Source: Oscillospiraceae bacterium
Lineage (GTDB): Bacteria; Bacillota; Clostridia; Saccharofermentanales; Saccharofermentanaceae
Length of the DNA: 58,751 bases
Direction: 5' to 3'
Assembly: GCA_902802325.1 (NCBI GenBank)
Contig: CADCLV010000007.1
Coordinates: forward strand, 1-58,751
Each line of letters begins with the position of its first letter. The first letter of the stretch is position 1. Shown in pieces: positions 24,070-33,643 of this stretch. The position numbers and the translations under genes are program-made. A model generated the notes under the pieces. The model had not been told where the DNA came from, searched no databases, and worked only from the letters and a program-made list of their open reading frames with translations.

Positions 24070-26700
24070 TCAATAATACTCTTTCCGGATCCCTTCAATG
24101 ATCTCGTCATTCATGACCTGCGATAAGCCGATGGCAGTGGTGGATACGACCACGAAAAGATGCAGGAATACGACAATGATGCTATAGGCCGGATGGATGA
24201 AACGGAAGATATGCGGATCAAAGAGTGCCATGGAAATGAGTATACCGACAAAGAGCAGGAAAGCAAGTAAAAGCATACTTTCGAAGAAGTAGATCAGGCT
24301 CTCTGCGATTACCATCCTAAACAGTGTCTTTCTCGTCATACCGACGGACATCATAAGGATGTATTCTTTTCTCCGGAACACGATATTGGAAATAACCGTC
24401 ATGACTACATTCAGGAAGCACATCAGGCTCAGCATCGCCACATAACCGTACATGATGATCCTGACCAGATCGTTGATCGCATGGCGGGCACGGGAAAATA
24501 CACCGGTATCTTCCAGCCCTTCTGTCATATACAGATTATTCTGCATATATGTCTTCATTTCCTGATAGGTCTTTCGCGGAGTATCCGAGGAAAACTGAAA
24601 GATCTCATATCCTCTGCATTCTTCCATTTCATAATAGGATAGCCGGCTCATCGGAAAATAGATCTGAAGCACCGTCTGCGGGAGATTCAGTTCTTCTCCC
24701 CAATCCGCGATCTCCATAGGGATCAGGGACATTCTGGAATAGAGGGCTTCGTTTTTCGGCTGGCCATCCGCATCAAATTGGAGCGGGAAAGGAAAACTTG
24801 CGGGAAGATTAGAAAAGACAGTAAGATCCGTCGTCGTTTTTCCATCATCACTATAGATCTTGTACCGGTTATTTAGGATACATGCACTGGAACCGTATTC
24901 CAAATAAGGTTCCGGATCGATATCGTACCGGTTGCACAGTTCCCGCCAGGCACTGTCTTCGACAAATACAAATGCCACTTCTAAGTACGCGCTTTCCAAA
25001 ATTTCATTGTTCTCGTCAACCATAAACATTCCGCGGAATTCCGGTGTTATGGTGCTTTTTTGAATCTCCAGATACATGTCTGTGGAAAATGTCATACTGC
25101 TTCGGGTCACACCGGAGAATTGGGCCAGTTCATAGAACATGGCACGGTCTTCCTGCGTAAATCCTTTATCATCCACATACTTGACGTAGCTGATACTATT
25201 TTCGTCTCCGCCTTCTTCTACATGAAATGTCGATGATACGCTTCTTACCAGCATATTGGCAAAGAGGATCATAAGGATACTGGCCACGATGGAAATGACC
25301 GTAGCTCTATATCTTTTCCGGTACCGGAAATAATTTTTCATGGAAAGGGCGCCGGCAAATCCGAACAATCTTCCCGTCAGCCGGGTAGGCAGAAAACGGA
25401 ACTTTCCTTCCTCAAAATATTCATTGGCATGTACAGCCTCGATCGGGGCCACCTTGGAAACATGCATCATCGGAAGAAGGATCGCAACCAGGATCGTTAC
25501 GATCGAAAGAACGGCCGGACCAAGAGTATTCTGATATCCCAGCCGGTAATGAAGATCAATATTTTTGGCAATAAAGTAGTTCGCGGCATTACTGCTCAGT
25601 CCCCGCAGGAAATGGAACAGAAGAACACTGGCCAGCTGGCCCAGTGCCACACCGATAGGAATGCCGATGATCGAGAAATAAAAGGCCTCGGACAGCATCA
25701 GTTCCCGCACCTGACGTCGAGTTGCACCCACGGATTTTAAAAGGCCGATGGCCCGCATCCTCTCCGCCGAAGATGTGGAAAAGGAGTTATAGATCAGCAT
25801 GACCGCCAGAAGAACGATCATTCCGATAGTCGCACCCATTACCACACCAATGGCTCTTCTGATCCGGCTGTCGTCGGCAGATTTTTCCATACGGATGTAG
25901 TCCTTGTTATACAGGCATTTGTCTTCGTCTTCAAATGATTCTTCCGCAAAATCCTGATATGTCGAAGGGTCGGAAAGCTGGAAATAGGCATTGACAGCAT
26001 TACCGGTCATCAGGTTGTCCGATATCGTCAGGATCGTATTCTGCGCGATCCCCTTCCACTTGGCATATTCCGGAACGATGAAATAGCCGACGATACGGTA
26101 GGAATGGGAGCCGGTCAGATAAAGCTGCTCATTCAGGGCACCGGTCTGATCCCGTAAAAGATGCTCCAGATTCATTACCTTATGTCCGTCGGAATAGCGG
26201 GCATAGGTGTCCATCTTAAAGAGTTTTCCCAGCTGAAGTTTTTCCCTGTCATCAGAATACATCTCCAGGGAAATGATCGCTTCCGTACTGTCCTGCGGCA
26301 TACGTCCACGGACCAGCTGAAGTTCGCAGATCTCCGGGAAGATCGGATCCATGGCACCGAGAAAATACTTGTAGGAATCTGCATATTTCAGTTCGTCGAC
26401 TGTGACATTTCCGGGATTATATCCCAGCTCCTGGATATAGACCACATCGGATACCCGTGGATCTTTCCGGATCTTCTGGAAATCAATGGACGTCATGGAG
26501 TAGCCTTCCACATGCCAGGTGCCGTAATCATCGTTGGCAAAGCTCTTCAGGATATCGATCGCGCTGACATAGGCAGAGGCCACGATACTGAACATCATGG
26601 TGGCCACGATAATGCCGATCAAAGTCAGGATAGATCGTCCCCGGTTGGCAAATACCGTACGTTTGGCGTATCTGCTGATGATGTTGGGGCTTCGGCTCAT
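24070..26700 (-). CDS. FtsX-like ABC transporter permease
   Basis: An 876-residue permease with an N-terminal membrane segment (about residues 20-45), a large extracytoplasmic domain, an FtsX-type triple-segment block (around GATIGMIVLLAVMLIYNSF and ERMRAIGLLKSVGATRRQV, about residues 285-400), a second large extracellular domain and a final FtsX block (RRKEYILMMSVGMTRKTLF). The pair of SVGATR/SVGMTR coupling sequences shows a duplicated FtsX unit as in MacB/LolC/BceB-like proteins. It probably moves or pulls a peptide or lipid in the outer leaflet rather than importing a solute. It overlaps the ATPase by 4 bp (ATGA), with GAGGTGATCC in front, and belongs to the regulator-kinase-ATPase-permease unit. 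Confidence 0.9.
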   Translation of the reverse strand: MSRSPNIISRYAKRTVFANRGRSILTLIGIIVATMMFSIVASAYVSAIDILKSFANDDYGTWHVEGYSMTSIDFQKIRKDPRVSDVVYIQELGYNPGNVTVDELKYADSYKYFLGAMDPIFPEICELQLVRGRMPQDSTEAIISLEMYSDDREKLQLGKLFKMDTYARYSDGHKVMNLEHLLRDQTGALNEQLYLTGSHSYRIVGYFIVPEYAKWKGIAQNTILTISDNLMTGNAVNAYFQLSDPSTYQDFAEESFEDEDKCLYNKDYIRMEKSADDSRIRRAIGVVMGATIGMIVLLAVMLIYNSFSTSSAERMRAIGLLKSVGATRRQVRELMLSEAFYFSIIGIPIGVALGQLASVLLFHFLRGLSSNAANYFIAKNIDLHYRLGYQNTLGPAVLSIVTILVAILLPMMHVSKVAPIEAVHANEYFEEGKFRFLPTRLTGRLFGFAGALSMKNYFRYRKRYRATVISIVASILMILFANMLVRSVSSTFHVEEGGDENSISYVKYVDDKGFTQEDRAMFYELAQFSGVTRSSMTFSTDMYLEIQKSTITPEFRGMFMVDENNEILESAYLEVAFVFVEDSAWRELCNRYDIDPEPYLEYGSSACILNNRYKIYSDDGKTTTDLTVFSNLPASFPFPLQFDADGQPKNEALYSRMSLIPMEIADWGEELNLPQTVLQIYFPMSRLSYYEMEECRGYEIFQFSSDTPRKTYQEMKTYMQNNLYMTEGLEDTGVFSRARHAINDLVRIIMYGYVAMLSLMCFLNVVMTVISNIVFRRKEYILMMSVGMTRKTLFRMVIAESLIYFFESMLLLAFLLFVGILISMALFDPHIFRFIHPAYSIIVVFLHLFVVVSTTAIGLSQVMNDEIIEGIRKEYY

Positions 26701-27380
26701 TTACGGATCACCTCATCGTGACGGATCTTTCCGTCACGGATCGTAATGATGCGCTTGGCCTGTAAGGCCACATTCTCATCGTGAGTGATCAGGACTGTAG
26801 TCTGGTTATATTTTTCATTGGAATACTTCAGAAGTTCCACCACTTCCTGGCTGTTTTTCGAGTCCAGGTTACCGGTCGGCTCATCCGCCAGAAGGATCGT
26901 CGGTGCATTGATCAGGGCACGTCCGATGGCGACACGCTGCTGCTGGCCGCCACTGAGCTGACTGGGGAAGAAATTTCTTCTTTTATCCAGACCCAGCATT
27001 TCCAGAAGTTCATTGAGTCTTTTGCGGTTGACTTTTCTGTGGTCCAGAAGTACCGGCATCGTGATATTCTCCACAACTGTCAGAACCGGGATCAGATTGA
27101 AGAACTGATAGACCAGTCCGATCTCCCTTCTCCGGAAGATCGATAGCTGCTCGTCATTTTGCTTAAAGATGTCTTTGCCGTCCACCAGAACGGTTCCGGA
27201 TGTGGGGCGGTCAACTCCGCCCAGCATATGAAGAAGAGTGGATTTACCGGAGCCGGACGCACCGATAATGGCCACGAATTCACCCTTTTCGATGCTTAAA
27301 GAAACATCGTCCAGCGCGGCCACCACGTTCTCATCTTTACCATATGTTTTTACCAGATGTTCCGCCCGCAAAAGCTCCAT
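26697..27380 (-). CDS. ABC transporter ATPase (LolD/MacB/BceA type)
   Basis: A 227-residue ATPase energising the FtsX-like permease. Walker [11 protein letters not shown]-loop at YQFFNLIP, signature LSGGQQQRV, Walker [12 protein letters not shown] and H-loop ITHDEN are all present; the ADEPTGNLD form is characteristic of this mechanotransmission subgroup. The ATG at 27380 follows GAGGTGACAAAAT and begins 6 bp after the kinase stop. The tight spacing to both neighbours suggests one message and equimolar synthesis. Confidence 0.95.
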   Translation of the reverse strand: MELLRAEHLVKTYGKDENVVAALDDVSLSIEKGEFVAIIGASGSGKSTLLHMLGGVDRPTSGTVLVDGKDIFKQNDEQLSIFRRREIGLVYQFFNLIPVLTVVENITMPVLLDHRKVNRKRLNELLEMLGLDKRRNFFPSQLSGGQQQRVAIGRALINAPTILLADEPTGNLDSKNSQEVVELLKYSNEKYNQTTVLITHDENVALQAKRIITIRDGKIRHDEVIRK

Positions 27381-27386
27381 ATTTTG

Positions 27387-28397
27387 TCACCTCGTTGTCT
27401 TGTAGAAACGGATCGTGAACTGGGCGCCCTTTTCCGGTTCCGGCCGGTTCGTTGCCCGGATCGTACCGCTTTGCCGGTCCACGATCATCTTACTTAGCGC
27501 CAGTCCGATACCGATGCTGGTATTCAGGGCCACTTTGCCCCGGTAAAAGCGCTCAAATACATGCGGCAGGTCCTCCGGATCGATGCCCGTACCGGTGTCC
27601 CGGATCACGATCTCGCAGTAGATCGGTGTGTCTTTGACCAGGATCTCGATCAAACCGCCGGATGGAGTATGTTCCATACAGTTCTTGAGGATATTACCTA
27701 CGGATTCGCAGGTCCACATCATGTCGCCGCGGATCACCGCATCCTCCGGAACCGACATCTTCAATGTCACTCCGTTGATATCCATCGGCACCGCCAGAGA
27801 ATTGGCCGCCCGCTGAAGCATTTCTTTGACCTTATACTCTTTTTCTTCAAAGAAGACGGTATCCGCATCGATCTTACTCATCTTCAGAAGCGTGTTGATA
27901 AGCCATTCGATACGGTTTAAGCTCTGCATCATCTCCGCCAGAAGATCGAAGCGTTTCTCATCAGAAAGCTCTGCATCGGAAAACATATCCACGATGATGT
28001 TCATGGAAGTTAACGGGGTCCTCAGCTGATGGGCGATATCCGCAATGGAGTCGGAAAGGAACCGCTTATCCGCCAGAAGCTGGGAAGCCTGTTCGCGAAG
28101 GCGGATCACCATCTTATGGATCTCTGAGCTTAAGATCGCCACTTCGCCTTCCCGGTACTCTTCGAAATCCACTCTCTCAGCTCCATGAAGGATCTGATCG
28201 ATGGCATTGGAAAGATCCGCGATCCTCCGGTAGCGGCGGATATCCGCAATGATCCGGATAAAGATCAATACCGCTGCCGTAGCGATCACAGAGACACAGG
28301 CGATCGGCGACAAGAAGTAAGCGGCGACCGCCAGTATAGTGGTCGCCACGATGCAGATCGTATATTCCTTCTGGACTTCCGCGTTGGTCCGGATCAT
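27387..28397 (-). CDS. Histidine kinase with a short membrane sensor (intramembrane-sensing type)
   Basis: A 336-residue kinase. Two closely spaced hydrophobic segments occupy about residues 13-50 with almost no external loop, followed by a linker, the phospho-acceptor box IAHQLRTPLTS, N box ILKNCMEHTPSGG, and catalytic DTGTGIDPEDL and GIGLALSK boxes. Kinases of this shape usually sense through a partner ABC transporter, as in BceS; the FtsX-like transporter encoded next door is the natural partner. That coupling is inferred from layout. The ATG follows GGGGAG 3 bp after the response regulator. Confidence 0.92.
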   Translation of the reverse strand: MIRTNAEVQKEYTICIVATTILAVAAYFLSPIACVSVIATAAVLIFIRIIADIRRYRRIADLSNAIDQILHGAERVDFEEYREGEVAILSSEIHKMVIRLREQASQLLADKRFLSDSIADIAHQLRTPLTSMNIIVDMFSDAELSDEKRFDLLAEMMQSLNRIEWLINTLLKMSKIDADTVFFEEKEYKVKEMLQRAANSLAVPMDINGVTLKMSVPEDAVIRGDMMWTCESVGNILKNCMEHTPSGGLIEILVKDTPIYCEIVIRDTGTGIDPEDLPHVFERFYRGKVALNTSIGIGLALSKMIVDRQSGTIRATNRPEPEKGAQFTIRFYKTTR

Positions 28398-28400
28398 ATC

Positions 28401-29075
28401 TTACTCCCCGGCCTTATAGCCGAAGCCACGGATCGTGCGGATCAGTACAGGCTGCGCCGGATCGTCCTCGATCTTTTCACGAAGACGCTTGATATATACC
28501 GTAAGGGTATTGTCGTTTACATATTCACCGCCCACATCCCAGAGATCCTGAAGAAGCTTGGCACGGGTCAGCACGACACCCTGATTGTTGGCAAAAAGAA
28601 GTAAAAGACGGTACTCCAGCGCAGACAGGATGATCTCTTCTCCGTTCTTACTGACATTGGCCCGGGCTGTATCGATCTTCACGTTACCCAGTTCTACCAC
28701 ATCGGAAGCCTTGTGGGTCCTTCTCATGACGCTCTTGATACGGGACAGCATTTCTCTCGGACGAAAGGGCTTGCTGATGTAGTCATCGGCACCCATATCA
28801 AGGCCCGTCACGACACTGTATTCATCACCGGAAGCCGTTACGAAAATGACCGGGATATCTGTCTTCTGCGCCTTGATGGCCGCGCAGACAGCATAGCCGT
28901 TTCCATCGGTAAGGGAAATATCGATCAAAGCAAGATCAAATGACTCTGTCTCGATCTTCGTCATAGCCGTAGTCTGGCCCGGCGCCCATATTACTTCAAA
29001 TCCTTCTGATTTCAGAAAAGCCGACAGTGTGGTCACGATGCTCGAGTCATCTTCCACAAGTAAAATTCGTCCCAT
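28401..29075 (-). CDS. OmpR-family response regulator
   Basis: A 224-residue regulator with receiver motifs LLVEDDSSI, phospho-acceptor in LALIDISLTDGNG and Lys in ISKPFRPREM, then a winged-helix domain (LSALEYRLL, DPAQPVLIRTIRGFGYK). It is the first gene of a four-gene unit with kinase, ATPase and permease. The ATG follows GAGGATGGGAT. Its leader contains a large imperfect hairpin (29101-29153). It likely regulates its own operon and possibly the neighbouring ABC-2 or lipoprotein genes. Confidence 0.94.
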   Translation of the reverse strand: MGRILLVEDDSSIVTTLSAFLKSEGFEVIWAPGQTTAMTKIETESFDLALIDISLTDGNGYAVCAAIKAQKTDIPVIFVTASGDEYSVVTGLDMGADDYISKPFRPREMLSRIKSVMRRTHKASDVVELGNVKIDTARANVSKNGEEIILSALEYRLLLLFANNQGVVLTRAKLLQDLWDVGGEYVNDNTLTVYIKRLREKIEDDPAQPVLIRTIRGFGYKAGE

Positions 29076-29100
29076 ATCCCATCCTCTATTTCTTCATCCC

Positions 29101-29153
29101 CGGGTCCGCTTTTCCTGTCTGTCCCATATGTGAGAGCGGGACAGACGGACCCG
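29101..29153 (-). repeat. 16-bp inverted repeat in the response-regulator leader, one arm interrupted by 9 nt
   Basis: CGGGTCCG (29101-29108) pairs with CGGACCCG (29146-29153), and TCTGTCCC (29118-29125) pairs with GGGACAGA (29138-29145). The right arm is continuous, while the left is split by nine bases (29109-29117); the loop is 12 nt. It lies between the promoter at 29163-29192 and the ribosome binding site, so it is in the mRNA leader. No U-run follows, so it is not a simple terminator. Confidence 0.8.
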
Positions 29154-29162
29154 TTCATATGT

Positions 29163-29192
29163 AGTATAAGTAAATTGTATATTTTTTGACAA
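29163..29192 (-). promoter_or_regulatory. Promoter of the regulator-kinase-ABC unit
   Basis: TTGTCA (29187-29192), 18-bp AT-rich spacer, TATACT (29163-29168) on the minus strand, starting 18 bp after the stop codon of the ABC-2/CPBP gene. The predicted start near 29155 lies right at the edge of the inverted repeat. Confidence 0.75.
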
Positions 29193-29210
29193 GAGAAAAG
29201 GTGACTAAAT

Positions 29211-31469
29211 TCACACTTTACGGCGGGAAATACGCGGTATCAGGAAGAATATGGCAAAAGCGGCCGCAATAACGATGGTCACGCAAAGTCCGCCTTCCGG
29301 TCCGAAGCCACCTCCGGTAAGAATATCTTTTGCCGAAGAATTCGCTGTGGAGTGAAGGAGAGATGCATTTCCCGCATTACCACTGACTTCCAGTCCGAAT
29401 ACATTTCCCTGGCAGAAATTCCACATGGTATGCATGGCGCAGACTGTGTAGATATGGCCGCTTTTAAGTGCCACTGCGGCGAAGAAGGCCGCGATAAATG
29501 CCAGGTTGAAAAGCGCCAGGAAAGAGACGCCGGCATTTCCTGCATGCATCAGGCTGAAGCACATGGAGGAGAAGAAAATGGAGAACGGAACTCCCAGTCT
29601 CGATGCCACTCTCGGCAGCATGTAACCTCTCATCATGATCTCTTCCGTGGCACCCTGCGGAAGCCACATCAGGATGTAAAGAAGAAACATAGGAACCGCA
29701 TCCGATGTCAACGCAAAGCCATGGCAGGTGACCTGACCGAAAAGCATCAGAAGGCCATAGACCGAGGAGATCAGAAGAAGTCCGAAAACAAGTCCCAGAA
29801 GATACTCTTTCAAGGGAGAACGTCTTCCCTGCTCCGAAAGTTTTTTACGGGAAGCAAAACCTAATGTGGACAGAGGATTTTTCTCACGGAAATGCACCAG
29901 AAGAATATAGATCCCGATGATCGCCCAGTAGCCGACGCCCATGAAGAAGATAAACCAGCGGTTCTGCATGAACTGCGAGAACAGATCCACCGAAGCCTCC
30001 ATGGCATCCGTGATCTCCGTCACGTTGGACATGTCTTTAAACATACGGATGAAAGACATGGACTTCGGACTTTTCATGAAGTCCAATATCGCCGGGATCA
30101 TGGCCAGCGGCTGGAACAGGGAAAGCAGTGCCAGCGGAAGAACAGCATGTCCGATCAGGAATTTCGGAAGAGACTTTCTCTTCTTCGCCTTATATCCGAA
30201 AACTTCGGCACGGGAGCGGGAAACATAATCATCCTTCTGCTTCTTGGCAATCTTGGCTGCCTTACGGAGTTCTTTTTCCGACTTCGTTTCTACGGCAACG
30301 GTAAAGGTCTCCGTCTGAAGGAGTCTTTCGGATACAAGAAGACAGACTCCTGCAAGAAGGATCGTCACGACTGAACTTACCAGGATCGGAAGAATACCGG
30401 CTGTATTCATCAGGCAGTCCCCGATACCATAGAACTGACCATAAATCGGAATATACAGATTCACGATGTTCGGAGTCGTGGACTGCATACAGGTCACACA
30501 GGCCACCAGGACGATCAGAAAGATCGGAAGGAATGTGGTCTGGGCCGATACGATAGACTGGCTCATGCAGGAGATCAGTATCGTCAGGGCCGACATAAAG
30601 ATGGCCAGAGATATGGCCAGGAACAAAACTCCCAATATACCGATCCCGGGAACGGTAACAAGAAGGATCAGAGCGATGATCGCCACCGGGATCAGGGCAT
30701 GAAGAAGCACACCCAGATAGTTTCCCAGAACGATGGTCATACGGGAGATCGGGGACATCAGAAGGGCGGCAAAAGTGCCTCTCTCCTTTTCCCCGGCAAT
30801 GGCATTCATGCCGGAAAGCATACATACGTACATGATCGCCACGAAGAAGGCTAGTGGCGCAACCATTCTGCAGAAGCGGTCCACCACGATATTTTCTTTT
30901 TTCTCCGAACGAAGCGCAGAATTACGGATATCCGGTATCTCCAGACGAGGAAGAGGGATCGACAGCCCTTCCTGAATGTAGGGCAGATATCCGATGTTCA
31001 TCGTGTTTTCCAGAAAATCTTCCTGCAACTGGGTATATTCCAAATGATCCGATGAACAGTAAGTCAATATCTCAGGCTTTTCCTCCGGTGTCTTTTCCAG
31101 GACGATCTCATCAAAGTCCTCCGGAAATACAACGACCATATACGCCTTTTCTTCCTGCATCCAGGAAGAGAAAGTAAAGACGTCGTAGTAGGCATCCCAC
31201 TCCTTATATGTGATCTGGGTCTCCAGAAGATATTCCGCTTCATGGACATATTTCTTGAAAGAGTCCGGTGCATTGACCACAACTACGTTTTCTGCAAGAT
31301 CCATCTTCGGTTCCCGATCATATACATACCGGAACAGGCTGATGAAGTAGTGATAGACCACGAAAAGGAAGCCGACGCACACGATCAAAGTGAGCACGGA
31401 CGCCTGGGCACGCATGCTATGATTCTTACCGAATGTTTTTCGTATCAGGGCTTTAATCGCGCGTCCCAT
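29211..31469 (-). CDS. Fusion of an ABC-2 permease with a CPBP intramembrane protease
   Basis: A 752-residue membrane protein. The N-terminal half has one membrane segment, an external domain to about residue 200 and a block of membrane segments typical of NatB/ABC-2 permeases (AIAGEKERGTFAALLMSPISR). The C-terminal half, from about residue 440, is a CPBP (CAAX protease and bacteriocin-processing) domain with all three motifs: Glu609-Glu610...Arg614 (EEIMMRG), Phe638...His642 (FSLMH) and His680...Asn684 (HTMWN). It starts at an ATG after AGGAGGTTGATGTC that overlaps the ATPase stop region. It should pair with that ATPase in export; the protease may process or destroy a transported peptide, which is inference. 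Confidence 0.88.
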   Translation of the reverse strand: MGRAIKALIRKTFGKNHSMRAQASVLTLIVCVGFLFVVYHYFISLFRYVYDREPKMDLAENVVVVNAPDSFKKYVHEAEYLLETQITYKEWDAYYDVFTFSSWMQEEKAYMVVVFPEDFDEIVLEKTPEEKPEILTYCSSDHLEYTQLQEDFLENTMNIGYLPYIQEGLSIPLPRLEIPDIRNSALRSEKKENIVVDRFCRMVAPLAFFVAIMYVCMLSGMNAIAGEKERGTFAALLMSPISRMTIVLGNYLGVLLHALIPVAIIALILLVTVPGIGILGVLFLAISLAIFMSALTILISCMSQSIVSAQTTFLPIFLIVLVACVTCMQSTTPNIVNLYIPIYGQFYGIGDCLMNTAGILPILVSSVVTILLAGVCLLVSERLLQTETFTVAVETKSEKELRKAAKIAKKQKDDYVSRSRAEVFGYKAKKRKSLPKFLIGHAVLPLALLSLFQPLAMIPAILDFMKSPKSMSFIRMFKDMSNVTEITDAMEASVDLFSQFMQNRWFIFFMGVGYWAIIGIYILLVHFREKNPLSTLGFASRKKLSEQGRRSPLKEYLLGLVFGLLLISSVYGLLMLFGQVTCHGFALTSDAVPMFLLYILMWLPQGATEEIMMRGYMLPRVASRLGVPFSIFFSSMCFSLMHAGNAGVSFLALFNLAFIAAFFAAVALKSGHIYTVCAMHTMWNFCQGNVFGLEVSGNAGNASLLHSTANSSAKDILTGGGFGPEGGLCVTIVIAAAFAIFFLIPRISRRKV

Positions 31470-31473
31470 GACA

Positions 31474-32208
31474 TCAACCTCCTATGTGGTTTTCGGTATA
31501 GAGTTTAAAGAATGCTTCTTCAAAGTTTTTGCTTCCGGTCTTCTCGGTCAGCGCCTGAGCCGATCCCTGATCCACGATATGGCCATCCACCAGGATCGCG
31601 ATCTCATCGCAGAGCTGCTCGGCAACAGAGAAGATATGTGTGGAAAGAAGTACGCTTCTTCCGCTTTGCTTTAATTCCAGAAGATAGTCCATGACCTGTC
31701 GGGATGTGAGGATATCCAGGCCGTTTGTCGGTTCATCGAAGATAATGACCTCCGGATCATGGATAAGAGAGATCACGATAGAGACCTTCTGCTTCATACC
31801 GGTGGAAAGCTCCACGATCTTCTTATCGGCAAAAGGCGTGATCCCGAACCGGGCGAAACGCTCCTGTTTTCTCTTTTCGATCTCCTCTTTCGGGATATCG
31901 TAGAGTTCACTGAAAAAACGGAACAGCTGATTCGGTGTCGACAGCGGATCCATCTTGATCTCGGTCGTAAGGAAACCGATCTTTCTTCGGATCTCCTGGG
32001 CGCTGGACTGGCTGTCCAGACCACAGATCGTCACAATGCCGGATGTGGGGAACAAAAGCGTCGCGATCATCTGCATCAAGGTAGTCTTTCCGGCGCCATT
32101 CGGTCCCAGAAGGCCGAAGATCTGACCCTTTTCCACGGAGAAACTGACGTCTTTGACCACCATGTCGCTCTTGTTATATCTTTTTGAAACGTGACTGACT
32201 TTGATCAT
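31474..32208 (-). CDS. ABC transporter ATPase (NatA type)
   Basis: A 244-residue ATPase for the two flanking ABC-2-type permeases. Walker A GPNGAGKTT, signature here LSTGMKQKV (a Thr in the LSGGQ position, common in NatA-like proteins), Walker B VIIFDEPTNGLD and H-loop STHIF are visible. It starts 14 bp after the upstream permease with AGGAGGCAAAAC in front. The family exports sodium, peptides or antibiotics; the substrate is not evident. Confidence 0.94.
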   Translation of the reverse strand: MIKVSHVSKRYNKSDMVVKDVSFSVEKGQIFGLLGPNGAGKTTLMQMIATLLFPTSGIVTICGLDSQSSAQEIRRKIGFLTTEIKMDPLSTPNQLFRFFSELYDIPKEEIEKRKQERFARFGITPFADKKIVELSTGMKQKVSIVISLIHDPEVIIFDEPTNGLDILTSRQVMDYLLELKQSGRSVLLSTHIFSVAEQLCDEIAILVDGHIVDQGSAQALTEKTGSKNFEEAFFKLYTENHIGG

Positions 32209-32222
32209 GTTTTGCCTCCTGC

Positions 32223-33530
32223 TTACTTTTCCTGAGAAATATGAGACATACCGTCCCGTTCTTCGAGGCAGCGCCAGAAAAGAAGGGCAGCCAGAAGAAG
32301 ATTGATGGCGTTGGTGACAAAGCAGGCCCCGATGGATGCCCGCCCCAGGAACACATCCCGGATCAGCATTGCCGAGTTATGCATAGGGAACAAATATTCC
32401 GCAAACAGCGTCTGGGACGGACGGAACATCATACCGAAGAATTCAAAGATCAAAAGTACCAGCGGCACCTGAAGATTCATCACCACATCTTCCATACGGC
32501 GGAGTTTGAACACGATACCGAAACACAGCATCGTCATAAACATCGCCGTGGTGATCAATGTAATGGCGCATACCAAAAGCTGGGAACCTGTAAGGAACAG
32601 TCCGAAAGGCAGCATGGAATAGGCGCTGTTATTGTGATTGAGCCAGGATGAGAAGAACATCAGGGTATAGGTTGCCGCCGCACTGACTACACCCACCAGG
32701 ATCACCGACAGTGCTTTTCCCACAAGAAGAGCCTGCTTGGAGATCGGTGTCAGATAGACCTTGGTCAGAAATCCGCTGTCGCGGGCGCTGGCCAGCGTCT
32801 CACCGGACAGAGAATAGATGCAGTAATACATCAGAAGGATCAGCATACAGGGGATCGTTCTGGCGGCGCCGGTATTGGCATTGGTACGGTTTTTCATAAC
32901 AAACTGGAAAGGATTGAAAGCATCGGTCTCCCATCTTTCGCCGCCTCCGGCATCCAGATAGGCCTTTCCAAGATTATCTAAAAGATAGGAAGAGTAGCCT
33001 TTTCCCAGATCCAGGATGAACTGTTCACCCTGAATATAGCTGGTATAGGAGCCCTCCTCAGTCATGACAAGGACACGGATCTTAATGTCCTTTGGATCCT
33101 CACCTGCCGCGAGGCGGGAGTAATAATTTTCCACGGCTTTATCGAAGTCCATCCGGGCCCAGCCGCTCAGTTCTTTTCTATCCGCATTGAAAAAAATGTA
33201 GATCTGGCCTTTTTTCATGCTCTCGTGAAGGCCTTCATCTCCTTCTTCATCATACAGATCCTGGTATTCTTCTTCAGAAAGCCAGGTAATGGCATAACGG
33301 GATGCATTCTGATTTCCATCTACATACTCTTCAAAGGATTCCGGAGCGCCGACTACCGTGATCGGGTGAGCCTGAAGATGCCCGGTCGAAAGATAATTCA
33401 TCAGGATCGGAAATACATTTATGGCTGCAAGAAGGAGCACGGCAGGAAGAAGGAATACGGCCAGGGTCTTTCGCCAGTTGCCGATGATCTTTCCCATTTC
33501 CCAGTTGAAAATCGTAAATGTATGTCTCAT
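32223..33530 (-). CDS. ABC-2-type transporter permease
   Basis: A 435-residue permease: an N-terminal membrane segment (about 18-40), an external region of roughly 180 residues, and six hydrophobic segments in the C-terminal half, including the family stretch LASARDSGFLTKVYLTPISK. It is the first gene of the ATPase and ABC-2/CPBP unit. The ATG follows CAAGGAGTTTTT; a minus-strand TATAAT (33559-33564) lies about 30 bp upstream without a good -35. Together with the fusion protein it would form a heterodimeric exporter. Confidence 0.88.
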   Translation of the reverse strand: MRHTFTIFNWEMGKIIGNWRKTLAVFLLPAVLLLAAINVFPILMNYLSTGHLQAHPITVVGAPESFEEYVDGNQNASRYAITWLSEEEYQDLYDEEGDEGLHESMKKGQIYIFFNADRKELSGWARMDFDKAVENYYSRLAAGEDPKDIKIRVLVMTEEGSYTSYIQGEQFILDLGKGYSSYLLDNLGKAYLDAGGGERWETDAFNPFQFVMKNRTNANTGAARTIPCMLILLMYYCIYSLSGETLASARDSGFLTKVYLTPISKQALLVGKALSVILVGVVSAAATYTLMFFSSWLNHNNSAYSMLPFGLFLTGSQLLVCAITLITTAMFMTMLCFGIVFKLRRMEDVVMNLQVPLVLLIFEFFGMMFRPSQTLFAEYLFPMHNSAMLIRDVFLGRASIGACFVTNAINLLLAALLFWRCLEERDGMSHISQEK

Positions 33531-33643
33531 AAAAACTCCTTGATGATTTTCTGCTTTTATTATACTGACTCGTCTGCACGCAAGGGGTAAAGCAAAAATT
33601 CAGTTTTTATGAACATTCTGAAAACGCCTTATCCATTTCTTTA

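Noticed and set aside
29101..29153. Terminator of the ABC-2/CPBP gene
   Set aside because: It lies downstream of the next gene's promoter and lacks a U-run; better explained as a leader structure.
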